From: JAFDVL01 sp963794955
GTDB lineage: Bacteria > Acidobacteriota > Blastocatellia > RBC074
NCBI GenBank assembly: GCA_963794955.1
Contig: CAWCGF010000014.1
Coordinates: 32,663-96,662 of the forward strand
DNA: 64,000 bases
Reading direction: 5' to 3'
Shown: piece after piece, positions 26,414 through 35,198 of the stretch
Layout of the letters: the number at the start of each line of letters is the position of its first letter
Position numbering within the stretch: position 1 is the first letter of the stretch
The notes under the pieces: generated by a model
The model's input: only the letters and a program-made list of their open reading frames with translations
What the model was told of the DNA's origin: nothing
Database searches by the model: none
Translations under genes and position numbers: made by a program

Positions 26414-27673
26414 TTAGTCAGTGCTGGAATAGGCCACGCTTGGCGTCTTTCGCATATAAACACGCACGCCAACGAGCAACAACAAACCGAAGAGTAAATA
26501 AATTATCGAATTGGCGCTGATGCAGGCGCTCATGCCGTAAGACTGTGACGCCCACGCAATCGCCGTCGGAGCCAATGCGCCACCAAACCAACCGAGTGAA
26601 TTCATCAACCCCACTGCTGTGGCACGGCGTTCTGGTTTGACGACATCATAGAGCGAAGCCCAGATGTTAGCGTCGTAGATTCCTTTGAAAAACCCGAAGC
26701 CAATCATCCCCAGAATCAGCACGGGAATCGCAAACGTCCAGCCCGTAAGAAAAATAAAAACCACGCCGCCAAATAACCCGATGGCTTGCGTCATCATCCT
26801 GCCACCGGCATATTTTTTCACCAGCCGATCCGCCATTACGCCGCCGACAACCACGCCGACTATCGAAGCGAGTTGGACATACATTGTGCCGCTCAACCCC
26901 GCCATGGACAGGCTCATGTTGAATTTGCGCAACAGGAAGGTTGGCATCCAGGTCAGGAAAATCGAAGCGACGAAATTCGCACCGATGAAGACGAGGATCA
27001 AAATCCGCACCATCGGATGCGCAAAGATTTGCGCAATGTCCGCCCACAATCCTCGTTGTCGCCAATCCAGCGTCGCGTGTGCCGCATCGGCTTCATTAGC
27101 CTGTTTGCGTGGAGGTTCTTTCAACGCAATTAGCAAGACGATACCCAACAGCACGCCCAACGAACCAAACAGCACAAAGCTCGAACGCCAGCCGTAATGC
27201 TGCCCCATAAAGCCCGATACCGCGCCGCCCGCAATTGTGCCGGCATACACGCTGGATTGATGAATCCCCATCGCGCGCGATTTGGTATCGGGGCCATGAT
27301 ACTCGCTAATCAAGGCCATCGAAGCCGGGAAGTAAAACGCTTCGCCGAAACCTTCCAGTGCGCGCACCAGCACGAGATGTTCATACCGCGTCGCTAACGC
27401 TGTGCCGACAGTTACCAACGACCAGAATACCAGTCCGCCAATAATAAGCAGCTTGCGACTGAACCGATCTCCGATAATGCCCGCAATCGGCCCGGCGGCA
27501 GCATAGACATACATAAACGCTGCGCCAACGAAACTCAGTTGGACATCCGTCAAACCCATTTCCGTTTTGATCGGCGTGAAGACAGAGAAGATCGCTTGTC
27601 GGTCAGCGTAATTAAAAAAGCATACAAACCAGAGTAATCCAACTACGATCCACTTGTAGTTTTTACTAATCAC
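26414..27673 (-). CDS. MFS transporter
   Basis: Inner-membrane secondary transporter with the 12-helix pattern of the major facilitator family, about 419 residues from the preferred GTG start at 27673, which has AGGA upstream (a GTG at 27727 lacks one). The loop 2-3 motif GDRFSRKLLIIGGLVFWS and early helix sequence NYADRQAIFSVFTPIKTEMG resemble the anion:cation symporter (ACS)/hexuronate branch. Helix 4 has RALEGFGEAFYFPASMALIS. The substrate is probably an organic anion or sugar acid, but no neighbour supports one. Confidence 0.85.
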   Translation of the reverse strand: MISKNYKWIVVGLLWFVCFFNYADRQAIFSVFTPIKTEMGLTDVQLSFVGAAFMYVYAAAGPIAGIIGDRFSRKLLIIGGLVFWSLVTVGTALATRYEHLVLVRALEGFGEAFYFPASMALISEYHGPDTKSRAMGIHQSSVYAGTIAGGAVSGFMGQHYGWRSSFVLFGSLGVLLGIVLLIALKEPPRKQANEADAAHATLDWRQRGLWADIAQIFAHPMVRILILVFIGANFVASIFLTWMPTFLLRKFNMSLSMAGLSGTMYVQLASIVGVVVGGVMADRLVKKYAGGRMMTQAIGLFGGVVFIFLTGWTFAIPVLILGMIGFGFFKGIYDANIWASLYDVVKPERRATAVGLMNSLGWFGGALAPTAIAWASQSYGMSACISANSIIYLLFGLLLLVGVRVYMRKTPSVAYSSTD

Positions 27674-27882
27674 ATTATTTTCCTGTTGATTGATGAGATA
27701 TTGCAGCAAGCATTGCTTAAAGCTCACGGCGAACCTGATAAGGAGAGATACTTGTGATTGGCTTGGTTGTCAACTGAGCAAAGTAGAAAAACGAAGAGCG
27801 ACTGGCAGCAAGCTGATTTCGCCGACGCGACTGGCAGCAAAGCTGGAATTTAATGCCACCCCTTACTTCGAGGTAATAGAAA

Positions 27883-28314
27883 ATGACAAGTTCCAAAACA
27901 ATCCTGATCGAAGGGTATACACAGGAAGAAATAATGGCGCTCTCACCTGAACAATTGAAAGCCTTCGTATTTTCGGGACAACCACTGGTTTTCAAAGCAG
28001 GCTCGGCGCAAATCCTGGGAGAATTTGCAGTGCAACAAAATCATTTGGTGATTGAATTGGCTCAGATTGATGGAGGTGGCGAGGGAGTGCTACCCACAAT
28101 TTCGGCCTTGGCAGAAAAATATGCCCGGCAAAATGATCTGCCAGCGGTGGAATGGATTATTCACGCGCTCAACTGTGCCAAGCCTAATTTAAAATTACGA
28201 CGATTACTTGAGCGACGCGGGTTCCAAATCCAGGAAGTCCCTGGTCACGGGCAAGCTTATTATTTGCTGCATGAAATATTGCCGAAAGAAGGCACCAAGC
28301 GGGTCGGAGGATAA
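27883..28314 (+). CDS. small protein with GNAT-like C-terminal segment, function unknown
   Basis: 143 residues with no named domain that I can assign firmly. The middle (GGGEGVLPTISALAEKYARQ) and the helix-turn CAKPNLKLRRLLERRGFQIQ look like the second half of a GNAT acetyltransferase fold, where R-x-x-L-E-R-x-G-F follows the CoA-binding helix. The usual Q/R-x-x-G-x-G/A loop is missing, so CoA binding is doubtful. GAGGTAATAGAAA provides a ribosome binding site. It converges on the MacB-like permease gene, with 14 bases between the stops. Confidence 0.65.
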   Translation: MTSSKTILIEGYTQEEIMALSPEQLKAFVFSGQPLVFKAGSAQILGEFAVQQNHLVIELAQIDGGGEGVLPTISALAEKYARQNDLPAVEWIIHALNCAKPNLKLRRLLERRGFQIQEVPGHGQAYYLLHEILPKEGTKRVGG

Positions 28315-28328
28315 CGACCTGGCTTGTG

Positions 28329-29639
28329 CTACTCATACCGCAAACATTCAATCGGATCGAGCCGCGAAGCCTTGCGCGCGGGCCACACGCCAAAGATTAA
28401 GCCAATCGCTATGGAAACCGTCACGCCTGTCACGACTGCCCATAGCGGAATCGTCGCGGGAATTGAAGGGATAAAAAACATCAGGAGATAGCTCACGCCA
28501 ATTGCCAGCAAAACGCCGAGAATGCCGCCGAGAAAGGTCAGCGTCATTGCCTCAAACAAAAACTGATTCACAATGTCGCGGCGTTTGGCACCAATGGCTT
28601 TGCGGACGCCAATTTCACGCGTGCGCTCGGTTACCGAAACCAACATGATATTCATCACGCCAATGCCGCCGACCAGCAAGCCCACTGCCGAAATCGCAAT
28701 GGCAATCAAGCCGATGCCTTTCGTGATGCCATCAAATTGTTCGATCATTTTATCCGCCGTGCTGATGTCGAAATTATTCGGCTGGTTGTAGCTGACGTTG
28801 CGCGTGCGGCGTAAGGTGGCTTCGACTTGATCCAACGCCTCTCCCATGCGCCCGGTTTTAGCACGCATCATCAACATCATCCAAGCTTGCGGTTGCACCT
28901 TGTGCCCGGTCTGAAACGGAATGAATATGGCGCTGTCTTCTTCGCTTTCGCCAAAGAAACTCGCCTTGCGTTTTTCAAGCACGCCAATGACTTCAAACGG
29001 CTTGCCCAACCATTCGACTTGCGAACCGACTACTTTGGCTTGATTCGGAAAGAGTGCGTGCGCGACGTTCACACCAATAACCATCACCTCGCGTTTGTGT
29101 TCGTCGTCAGTCGCGCTGATGAAGCGACCTTCGGCTAACGAGACGTTGGCGACCTGCGCGTATTCGGGTGAAACGCCTTGAATATCGCCTTCTTTGTAGG
29201 CCAGCCCGCGAAACTTCATTGTGCGATCTACGCGCCAGAGATTGTAAGTTTTGGCCACGGCCTCCAGCGCATCAGCTTGCTGTTGCAGGGCATCGGCGTC
29301 TTCGATGCTAAGCGGTTTGCGTTGATATTCGCTGCGATCTCGATTGCCCATGCGCGGCCCGGTCGATAGGTGAAACGCGTAGATATTGTTGGTGCCGTAT
29401 TCTTCGACAATCGAAACAATGCTGTTGCGCATGCCCGTCAGAATCGAAGCAATCGCTACGACGGTCATCACGCCAATCACGATGCCTAGCACAGTCAGGA
29501 AGCTGCGGAATTTGTGGGCGCGAATGGTTTGGATCGCCATTCGGATCGTTTCGATAGGCAGCAAGTTCGTCAGCCAGGCGAGGCGTGATTTGCGGTCAGC
29601 CTGCGGCAAGGGAACGGCGATATGATCAATATTTTGCAT
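28329..29639 (-). CDS. ABC transporter permease, MacB/FtsX type
   Basis: 436-residue MacB-like permease. A membrane helix near residues 45-68 (FLTVLGIVIGVMTVVAIASI) is followed by a large periplasmic MacB_PCD domain and a C-terminal FtsX domain with three helices. The latter begins GLIAIAISAVGLLVGGIGVMNIMLVSVTERTREIGVRKAIG, a strong family signature. It exports or works on the envelope with an ATPase, which is not encoded here. Paired with the related permease upstream (29724-30968); the gap between is about 80 bases. Confidence 0.88.
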   Translation of the reverse strand: MQNIDHIAVPLPQADRKSRLAWLTNLLPIETIRMAIQTIRAHKFRSFLTVLGIVIGVMTVVAIASILTGMRNSIVSIVEEYGTNNIYAFHLSTGPRMGNRDRSEYQRKPLSIEDADALQQQADALEAVAKTYNLWRVDRTMKFRGLAYKEGDIQGVSPEYAQVANVSLAEGRFISATDDEHKREVMVIGVNVAHALFPNQAKVVGSQVEWLGKPFEVIGVLEKRKASFFGESEEDSAIFIPFQTGHKVQPQAWMMLMMRAKTGRMGEALDQVEATLRRTRNVSYNQPNNFDISTADKMIEQFDGITKGIGLIAIAISAVGLLVGGIGVMNIMLVSVTERTREIGVRKAIGAKRRDIVNQFLFEAMTLTFLGGILGVLLAIGVSYLLMFFIPSIPATIPLWAVVTGVTVSIAIGLIFGVWPARKASRLDPIECLRYE

Positions 29640-29723
29640 GAAGGATTCCTTAACAGAAGGCTCAGCCTTTACGACTCAGTTGGCTTCCCAAACAACACGC
29701 TGAAGCGTGAACGCTGAACATCA

Positions 29724-30968
29724 TTAGCTCTTCGTCAACGCAATGATTGGATCAAGTTTTGCCGCTTTCCACGCCGGATAAATGCCCGCGATCATGCCGA
29801 TGCCGCCGGACACCAGTAACGCTAATAAAATGTAGCCAATCGTGATCGTCATCGGCAGTGGCGTCGTCTGCGTAATCACCCACGAAAGCCCGGATGCCAG
29901 CAACAATCCCAACAATCCGCCAATCGCGGACAACAAAGATGATTCAATCAGGAATTGCAATAGGATTTGTTTCGAGCGCGCTCCCAACGCCTTGCGCAAG
30001 CCGATTTCAAACGTCCGCTCGGTCACTGAAACCAGCATAATGTTCATCACGACAATGCCGCCAACCACCAATGACAGCAGGGTGATCGGCGTCACGACCA
30101 TCGCAATCGTGCCAGTGAATTGGTCTACTTGATTATTGACTTCTTCGACGTTGACGAGGCCGAAATCGTCTTCCGCATCGCCGCTGAGTTTGTGCCGATT
30201 GCGCATCGCCAACCGCGCGTCTTCAATCGCTTGATGAAGCTGTTCGCGGTTCCCTGCTTTGCCATGAATTTGCAGGCTTTGCCGCCGCCCCCAAATATGC
30301 CCGAAGGTCGTCAGCGGAAGGTACAAATGATTGTCCAACGAATCGCCAAACATTGAGCCACGTTTTGCTTCGACACCGACGATTTTCAGCGGAATGCCAC
30401 CGACTTTCAGTTCTTGTCCAATGGGGTCTACGCCCTGAAAAAACTTCTCGCGCAAATCGTTGCCGATGACGACAACCAGGGATGAATGCTCAACTTCGTT
30501 TTGCGCTAAGAAACGGCCTTCGGCAATGTCCTTGTTTTCAATTTCGACCATGTTTGCGGTTACACCAGCCACGCGCGTCCCGAATAATTCCTGTCCTTTG
30601 TAATTCAGGTTTTGTTGCGTATTCGCTTGCGCGCCAACCTCGGAACACGACCGACAAGTGCGCATCATATATTCATAATCGTCCCAATAGAGCCGCTTGT
30701 TCCGCCGATCCATCTTCTCCCATTGCTCCTGCGACACTCGCCCATTCATCGCAATCCGCGCCATCATAAAGTGGTTGACGCCGAGCATCTTCGACACCGT
30801 CGCCAGCACGTAAGTATTCAGCCCACTGATCGAAGCGCCGACCACCACCACCGAAGCCACGCCGATAATGATGCCGATGAGCGTTAAGAACGCACGCAAC
30901 TTGTGCGCAAAAATGGATTGGATCGCCAGCTTAAAGGCATCGAAGTAAAACGAAACGTATTGCCGCAT
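29724..30968 (-). CDS. ABC transporter permease, MacB/FtsX type (second of pair)
   Basis: 414 residues from ATG 30968, with AGG upstream. The longer frame to 31121 is unlikely because it adds 51 residues without any signal feature. The FtsX core reads LVVGGIVVMNIMLVSVTERTFEIGLRKALGA. Its periplasmic part has CRSCSE, a possible disulphide or metal site absent from the first permease. Both permeases together would give a heterodimer. The matching ATP-binding protein must be supplied from elsewhere or be encoded outside the window. Confidence 0.87.
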   Translation of the reverse strand: MRQYVSFYFDAFKLAIQSIFAHKLRAFLTLIGIIIGVASVVVVGASISGLNTYVLATVSKMLGVNHFMMARIAMNGRVSQEQWEKMDRRNKRLYWDDYEYMMRTCRSCSEVGAQANTQQNLNYKGQELFGTRVAGVTANMVEIENKDIAEGRFLAQNEVEHSSLVVVIGNDLREKFFQGVDPIGQELKVGGIPLKIVGVEAKRGSMFGDSLDNHLYLPLTTFGHIWGRRQSLQIHGKAGNREQLHQAIEDARLAMRNRHKLSGDAEDDFGLVNVEEVNNQVDQFTGTIAMVVTPITLLSLVVGGIVVMNIMLVSVTERTFEIGLRKALGARSKQILLQFLIESSLLSAIGGLLGLLLASGLSWVITQTTPLPMTITIGYILLALLVSGGIGMIAGIYPAWKAAKLDPIIALTKS

Positions 30969-31137
30969 ATTTTCAGCCTGAAAAAGGGGGACGAGCTTCA
31001 AGTTGTGCAAACCAACCGAAGCTCGCCCACCATTGCTCGAAGGATTCTCGTCGCAAGTTACGCGGCTTTCTTTGAAAAAGTTCTCAGAAAAAAGCCACTC
31101 AAGGTGAAAGACGCTGGGCACGCGAAAGTATTAACAA

Positions 31138-32557
31138 CTAGATTATGGGCGTTGCTGGCAGATTATGCTGTGAGGACACTTGATCCGTTGGCCGATGCTG
31201 GCCAAAACCGGTGAGAATCGTTTCCAGAAAGGGGAGTAAGTAAGTAACGCGCTTGGCACGAATTACCCAGTCCCATAAGGGTTCAAATTTCTTCCATCCA
31301 CCGGCATAAGCGACGTGTCGCAATTGCCCCAGGAGATGTTCTTTTGCTGCCGCCCCTTTGAGAATTGCACCCCAACGATAAAAATCACGGTAGGCTTGCC
31401 AGTATCCGTCTTCCAACTCCTCAACGGTCATTCTGGCCGGTTGATAGACGACGTGACGGGTATCAAACAAATCCCAGTTTGTGCTCAGCATCCGCCCCTC
31501 TCGCTGCATGCGCTGATACAACCCCGTACTTGGATACGGGGTAAGAATATGAAAGGTGGCGGTCTCAATTCCCTGTTCAATGGCCCATTCCACGGTGGCA
31601 TCAAATACCGACTTATCATCGTGATCCATCCCAAAAACAAAACTCCCGTTAATCATTACTCCCTGCTCGTGCAAGCGACGGATGGCGGTACCATAATCAC
31701 GGTTGAGATTTTGATATTTGTCGTGATCACGTAAATTCACGGGGTTCAGGGTTTCGAATCCGACGAACAAACTTCGCAAGCCACTCTCAACGGCTTTTTC
31801 CAGCAAGGTATAGTCCAGGACAGATTTTACGGTACCGGCTGCCTGCCAGAGCCGCCCCATTCCTTTCATCCCCTCGAATAAGGCGGAGGCAAAGCGCGGA
31901 TTGCCAAACAAATGATCGTCGAGAAAATATATAGTGTCGTCCCGGCAACCGCTCAATCTCGGCCAAAGCATCATCCACCGCCTGCGTGTAAAAAGAGCGC
32001 CCCCCTGCAAAGAAAGCTTCTTTGTAGCAAAAATCGCAGGTATGCGGACAGCCCCGCGAAACAACGATGGAATTTGGGACTAAATACAGATGCCGTTTGA
32101 TGAGATCGCGCCTGATTTTCGGCAAGCCAAGTAAGGTGCGAATTTTGGATTCGTACCTTTTCCCTGGCTGCCCAGCGCGAAAATCTGCCAGAAACTGGGG
32201 CCAGATGTCCTCGCCAGGGCCAAGAAAGATCGTATCGGCGTGACGAGCAGCTTCGGTTGGCAGCGAGGTTACATGCAATCCGCCGAGGGCGACATGTGCG
32301 CCTTTTCGACGGTAATGATCGGCGATTTGATATGCGCGATAGGCGGAGGTGATATAAACCTGGATCACTACCAGGTCGGGTTCATCCGTTAAATCAAGGG
32401 TTTCAACGTGTTCGTCCTGTAGGCTAATTTCATCATCGTCAGGGCAATACCCGGCTAAGGTTGCTAATCCCAAAGGCGGAAAGAGTGAATATTTGATGGG
32501 ACGCCAGAACGGGCTTTTCGCTTCCGTTAACGCTGGCAAGATCATTTTTATTTTCAT
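31138..32557 (-). pseudogene. B12-binding-domain radical SAM protein, split by a +1 frameshift
   Basis: Cobalamin-binding domain at the N-terminus (residues 1-130; LFPPLGLATLAGYCPDDD, later VALGGLHVTSLP), then a radical SAM barrel with the 4Fe-4S motif SRGCPHTCDFCYKEAFF. Such enzymes methylate or rearrange unactivated carbons. At about 31935-31945 (coding TATATTTTCTCGAC) one surplus base shifts the frame; the second frame continues YFLDDHLFGNPRFA to the end, giving about 470 residues if repaired. GGGAGTG precedes the ATG at 32557. The substrate is unknown. The small ORF directly upstream is a candidate. Hopanoid or lipid modification is an alternative. Confidence 0.85.
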
Positions 32558-32579
32558 AAAAGCACTCCCAACTGTTGTT

Positions 32580-32744
32580 TCAGTGCGCCAGCAACGAGGT
32601 TGCCCGCGCCCGTGACCAATTCCATGAACGCCAATCCGTGTTAGCAAGCTGAACACGGCGTTGCTGCAAGTTCTCTTGTACGACTACTTGCGCCGCTGGA
32701 CTGAGTGCGGGTTTCCCCACGATCAAGGCACTGAGGTTTGTCAT
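32580..32744 (-). CDS. 54-residue Trp-rich small protein, possible peptide substrate of the radical SAM enzyme
   Basis: Short ORF not found by length-based gene callers. ATG at 32744 follows AGGGG about 8 bases upstream; the stop is at 32580-32582. It fits neatly in the operon: 11 bases after yjbQ and 22 bases before the radical SAM start. The N-terminal half is mildly hydrophobic and Gln-rich (VVVQENLQQRR); the C-terminal part carries three Trp in six residues, TDWRSWNWSRAR, then a short tail ending LLAH. The W-N-W-S-R string equals the first five residues of some darobactin cores. That is a striking but short match. Codon use looks coding-like. It may instead be a small structural or leader peptide. 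No signal peptide or Cys. Confidence 0.55.
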   Translation of the reverse strand: MTNLSALIVGKPALSPAAQVVVQENLQQRRVQLANTDWRSWNWSRARATSLLAH

Positions 32745-32755
32745 AGCGATTCCCC

Positions 32756-33256
32756 TTAGTTGAAGCCCTCTCCGATGCTTGTGCCCAAAACAGTGAGGGA
32801 GATTGACCGTTCTCTGGCTGTATCAAGTTCTAGAAAAAAGATACTCTGCCAGCGCCCCAGATCGAGTTTCCCGTTAACCACATTCAGTGTTTCTGAAGTA
32901 CGAAGAAATAACGCTTTGCAATGGGCGTGGCCGTTTGGGCGTTCTTCCGGTGTCATGTTTTCCGTCCGAATCTCGAAGTTATCGTGAGAATACGGCGCGT
33001 CTCGCGGTGCCAACGATTCTAAGGTTCGGCGCAAGTCTTGCAGCAAAAGCGGTTCGTTTTCATTGATGATGATGGCTGTCGTCGTATGCTTCGACTGCAC
33101 GTTAACCAGGCCATGCCTGATGCCAGAAAGAGCAACCAGTTCTTTGATTTTGGTTGTCACATCAATGAACTGTAAGCACTCTCGCGTTTGCAATTTTAGC
33201 GTGTGGCGACACACTTCGACCGAACGCTGCTGGTGCAGCGGGAAAGTAATCAGCAT
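32756..33256 (-). CDS. yjbQ: YjbQ/UPF0047 family protein (secondary thiamine-phosphate synthase enzyme)
   Basis: 166-residue compact beta-barrel protein. The family has weak thiamine-phosphate synthase activity in vitro and its main role is unclear. Recognisable are LVNVQSKHTTTAIIINENE with conserved His and Thr, PYSHDNFEIRTENMTPEERPNGHAHCKAL and LGRWQSIFFLELD near the C-terminus. AGGGAG precedes the ATG at 33256; the longer frame to 33370 would run through the repeat upstream and is rejected. It appears to head an operon with the 54-residue ORF and the radical SAM gene. Confidence 0.9.
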   Translation of the reverse strand: MLITFPLHQQRSVEVCRHTLKLQTRECLQFIDVTTKIKELVALSGIRHGLVNVQSKHTTTAIIINENEPLLLQDLRRTLESLAPRDAPYSHDNFEIRTENMTPEERPNGHAHCKALFLRTSETLNVVNGKLDLGRWQSIFFLELDTARERSISLTVLGTSIGEGFN

Positions 33257-33286
33257 AAAAATCTCCCTGTATTCTGGTTGGTTGAG

Positions 33287-33353
33287 CAAGCTGTCAACTT
33301 GCGGTTGCAGACAAGCGCGAATTGGAAAACTACAAACGCAAGTTGACAGCTTG
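33287..33353. repeat. 17-bp perfect inverted repeat, CGCAAGTTGACAG type
   Basis: Arms 33287-33303 and 33337-33353 are perfectly complementary, 33 bases apart. CGCAAGTTGACAGCTTG is close to the larC repeat CGCAAACTGACAGTTTG, so it likely belongs to the same REP-like family. It lies about 30 bases upstream of yjbQ on the coding strand. Confidence 0.8.
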
Positions 33354-33440
33354 ATGGACACGCACTGCAATTAGGCCAGAGGTGGTTGTCCTGCCAAGTC
33401 CCCCCACAACTTCAGCCTGCCGGAATTACAGTATGCGACT

Positions 33441-34169
33441 TCATGCCGTTCGTGCCGCTTCGATACCACCAAAGCGACGGTTGCGGGCGTGAAATTGGTG
33501 GACGGCATCCAATAAATCCTGCCGTCCAAAGTCGGGCCATAAGGTGGCCGTGAAAGACAATTCGGCGTAAGCGCATTCCCACAGCAAAAAATCGCTCAAG
33601 CGTTGTTCGCCGCTCGTACGAATCAATAAATCCACGTCGGGCGCAGTGATGTCGGGGTTGAGCAAAAGCCCAAACTCCTCCCGCGAAATTTCCCGCTGAT
33701 GAATTTTTCGGGCCGCCTGCAAGAGAGTCTCACGCGCAGAATAATCAATCGCCAGGCGTAGATGTAGCTCGGTGCCGCTGCGGGTCAGCACCTCTGCGGT
33801 TTCAATCGCCATTCGCACAGCGCCAGGCAAACGATCCCGTCGTCCAATAACGCTTAAGCGAATCCCCTGCTTGACGCAGGCCTGCGCTTCTTTGAGCAAA
33901 TGGAAACGGAAGAGTTTCATCAACTCGCTCACTTCGCTGGTCGGGCGTTTCCAGTTGTCGGCAGAGAAGGCATAGAGCGTCATCGTCGAGATGCCGTATT
34001 CGACCGCCGCCTCAACCGTTCGCCGCACCGCCGTTGCCCCCGCCCGATGCCCAATAGTGCGTGGCAGACCACGCTTGGCTGCCCAACGACCATTGCCGTC
34101 CATAATGATAGCGACATGAAAATCGGGTGAAGTGAGATTGCCAGATTCAACTAAACTACTTTGTTTCAT
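33441..34169 (-). CDS. uppS: isoprenyl transferase (undecaprenyl diphosphate synthase)
   Basis: Cis-prenyltransferase that makes the C55 carrier lipid for cell wall and glycan assembly. The N-terminal VAIIMDGNGRWAAKRG holds the catalytic Asp. YAFSADNWKRP and the C-terminal LLIRTSGEQRLSDFLLWECAYAE boxes are intact. 242 residues, the family length. A start at 34184 in the same frame has no better signal. It supplies the lipid carrier on which the glycosyltransferase block at 18-26 kb is likely to depend, though it is not linked to that block. Confidence 0.95.
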   Translation of the reverse strand: MKQSSLVESGNLTSPDFHVAIIMDGNGRWAAKRGLPRTIGHRAGATAVRRTVEAAVEYGISTMTLYAFSADNWKRPTSEVSELMKLFRFHLLKEAQACVKQGIRLSVIGRRDRLPGAVRMAIETAEVLTRSGTELHLRLAIDYSARETLLQAARKIHQREISREEFGLLLNPDITAPDVDLLIRTSGEQRLSDFLLWECAYAELSFTATLWPDFGRQDLLDAVHQFHARNRRFGGIEAARTA

Positions 34170-34201
34170 AAAGTCAAAAAGCAAAAATAATTTTCGGGGG
34201 C

Positions 34202-34594
34202 TTACCGCCCGCGCGTTGCCGCAATTAAAGCTTCCATATGATTCAGATACCGTTCCAGTGCCTTACGGCCTGAGACTGTTACTTTAAATTCAGTTTTTGG
34301 AATGCGTCCATCAAAGGATTTAGTGCAAACGATATATTCCGCTTCTTCAAGTTTGCGCGCATGCACGCTCAAGTTACCATCGGTCGTATTGAGCAAAGCT
34401 TTTAAGTCATTGAAAGTCATGGATTCATTGACAGCCAGCGCGCTGATGATGGCGAGGCGCGTACGCTCGTGAATCAACCGGTCGAGTTCGGTAGTTTGAG
34501 CCACTTTCACCGAGGCAGAAGCGAGGGCTTCTGGTTTGCGCTGCCGCTGCGTTTCTTCGGATTTATCTTGTAGTAAAGCGTTGTTTTTAGCCAC
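34202..34594 (-). CDS. winged-helix transcriptional regulator (ArsR/MarR-like, HTH_34 type)
   Basis: 130-residue DNA-binding protein. The winged helix is visible as RLAIISALAVNESMTFNDLKALL, then TTDGNLSVHARKLEEAEYI and a wing with KTEFKVTVSGRKALERYL. The start is GTG at 34594 with GAGGAAA, which lies inside the last codons of the membrane-protein gene, an 8-base overlap and probable translational coupling. Such regulator/membrane pairs sometimes act together, with the membrane protein sensing a signal, but the target genes are unknown. Confidence 0.85.
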   Translation of the reverse strand: MAKNNALLQDKSEETQRQRKPEALASASVKVAQTTELDRLIHERTRLAIISALAVNESMTFNDLKALLNTTDGNLSVHARKLEEAEYIVCTKSFDGRIPKTEFKVTVSGRKALERYLNHMEALIAATRGR

Positions 34595-35198
34595 CGTGTT
34601 TCCTCGCTATGATGATCCCGAAAATAATGTGGAAGATGCCAAACCCTATCGCCATTAAATAGTTTCCCCACGCCCAGGGACAAAATAGAGTAATTGCTCC
34701 CAACACCATAAAGCAGAGTCCCATGACAGGAACGATTCGAACTGAAAACGCTCCCCCGGTAACTACTCCCGTGCCGTAAAGCAGCAACCACATCCCAGGC
34801 AAAAAATCCGGTCGTTTGATTTCCCAGATCACGATTGTTAGCAACGCACCTGCCACCAAAGGAGGCGTGAGGCTTAATAGGAATTTCCGCGCGGGCGTAG
34901 AAAGGAGCGAGGATTCTGCCGCCCTGGCTTTTCGGTTCATAGCAAAGATCGAAACCAATAACGAAACCAGGGCAATGCCCAGCCAGCTTAACAACCAGCG
35001 TTTCTGAAAAATCACTTGCGTTGTTACCTGCGCCCCGAACATCGCAATCATCCCTACGACCACCAGTCCCCAGCCCGGGACAGCCGTAAAAGCCGAAGCC
35101 TTTTCCATCGTTTCGCGGATAAAGCGCAAATTATCCATCGCGCGATCATGGAGCGCAGGCGGATCAGGCAATTTTCGAATGGGCGTTACATTGCTCAT
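34587..35198 (-). CDS. multi-span membrane protein coupled to the winged-helix regulator
   Basis: About 203 residues with five or six hydrophobic helices, for example GWGLVVVGMIAMFGAQV, WLGIALVSLLVSIFAM and FGIFHIIFGIIIARK. A soluble N-terminus (residues 1-40, ERAMDNLRFIRE-like; here DRAMDNLRFIRETMEKAS) is helical. No named family is certain. Its last codons contain the ribosome binding site of the regulator gene. GAGAGG is one base from the preferred ATG at 35198, so an alternative start at 35237 (GTG) cannot be excluded. Confidence 0.75.
   Translation of the reverse strand: MSNVTPIRKLPDPPALHDRAMDNLRFIRETMEKASAFTAVPGWGLVVVGMIAMFGAQVTTQVIFQKRWLLSWLGIALVSLLVSIFAMNRKARAAESSLLSTPARKFLLSLTPPLVAGALLTIVIWEIKRPDFLPGMWLLLYGTGVVTGGAFSVRIVPVMGLCFMVLGAITLFCPWAWGNYLMAIGFGIFHIIFGIIIARKHGG

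Noticed and set aside
29724..31121. Longer permease start at 31121
   Set aside because: Adds 51 residues with no signal or membrane feature; the ATG at 30968 fits family N-termini.
31138..32557. Hopanoid C-2 methylase HpnP
   Set aside because: Both are B12-binding radical SAM proteins and an HpnI-like gene is in the window, but the rest of the sequence and the neighbourhood do not specifically match; substrate left open.
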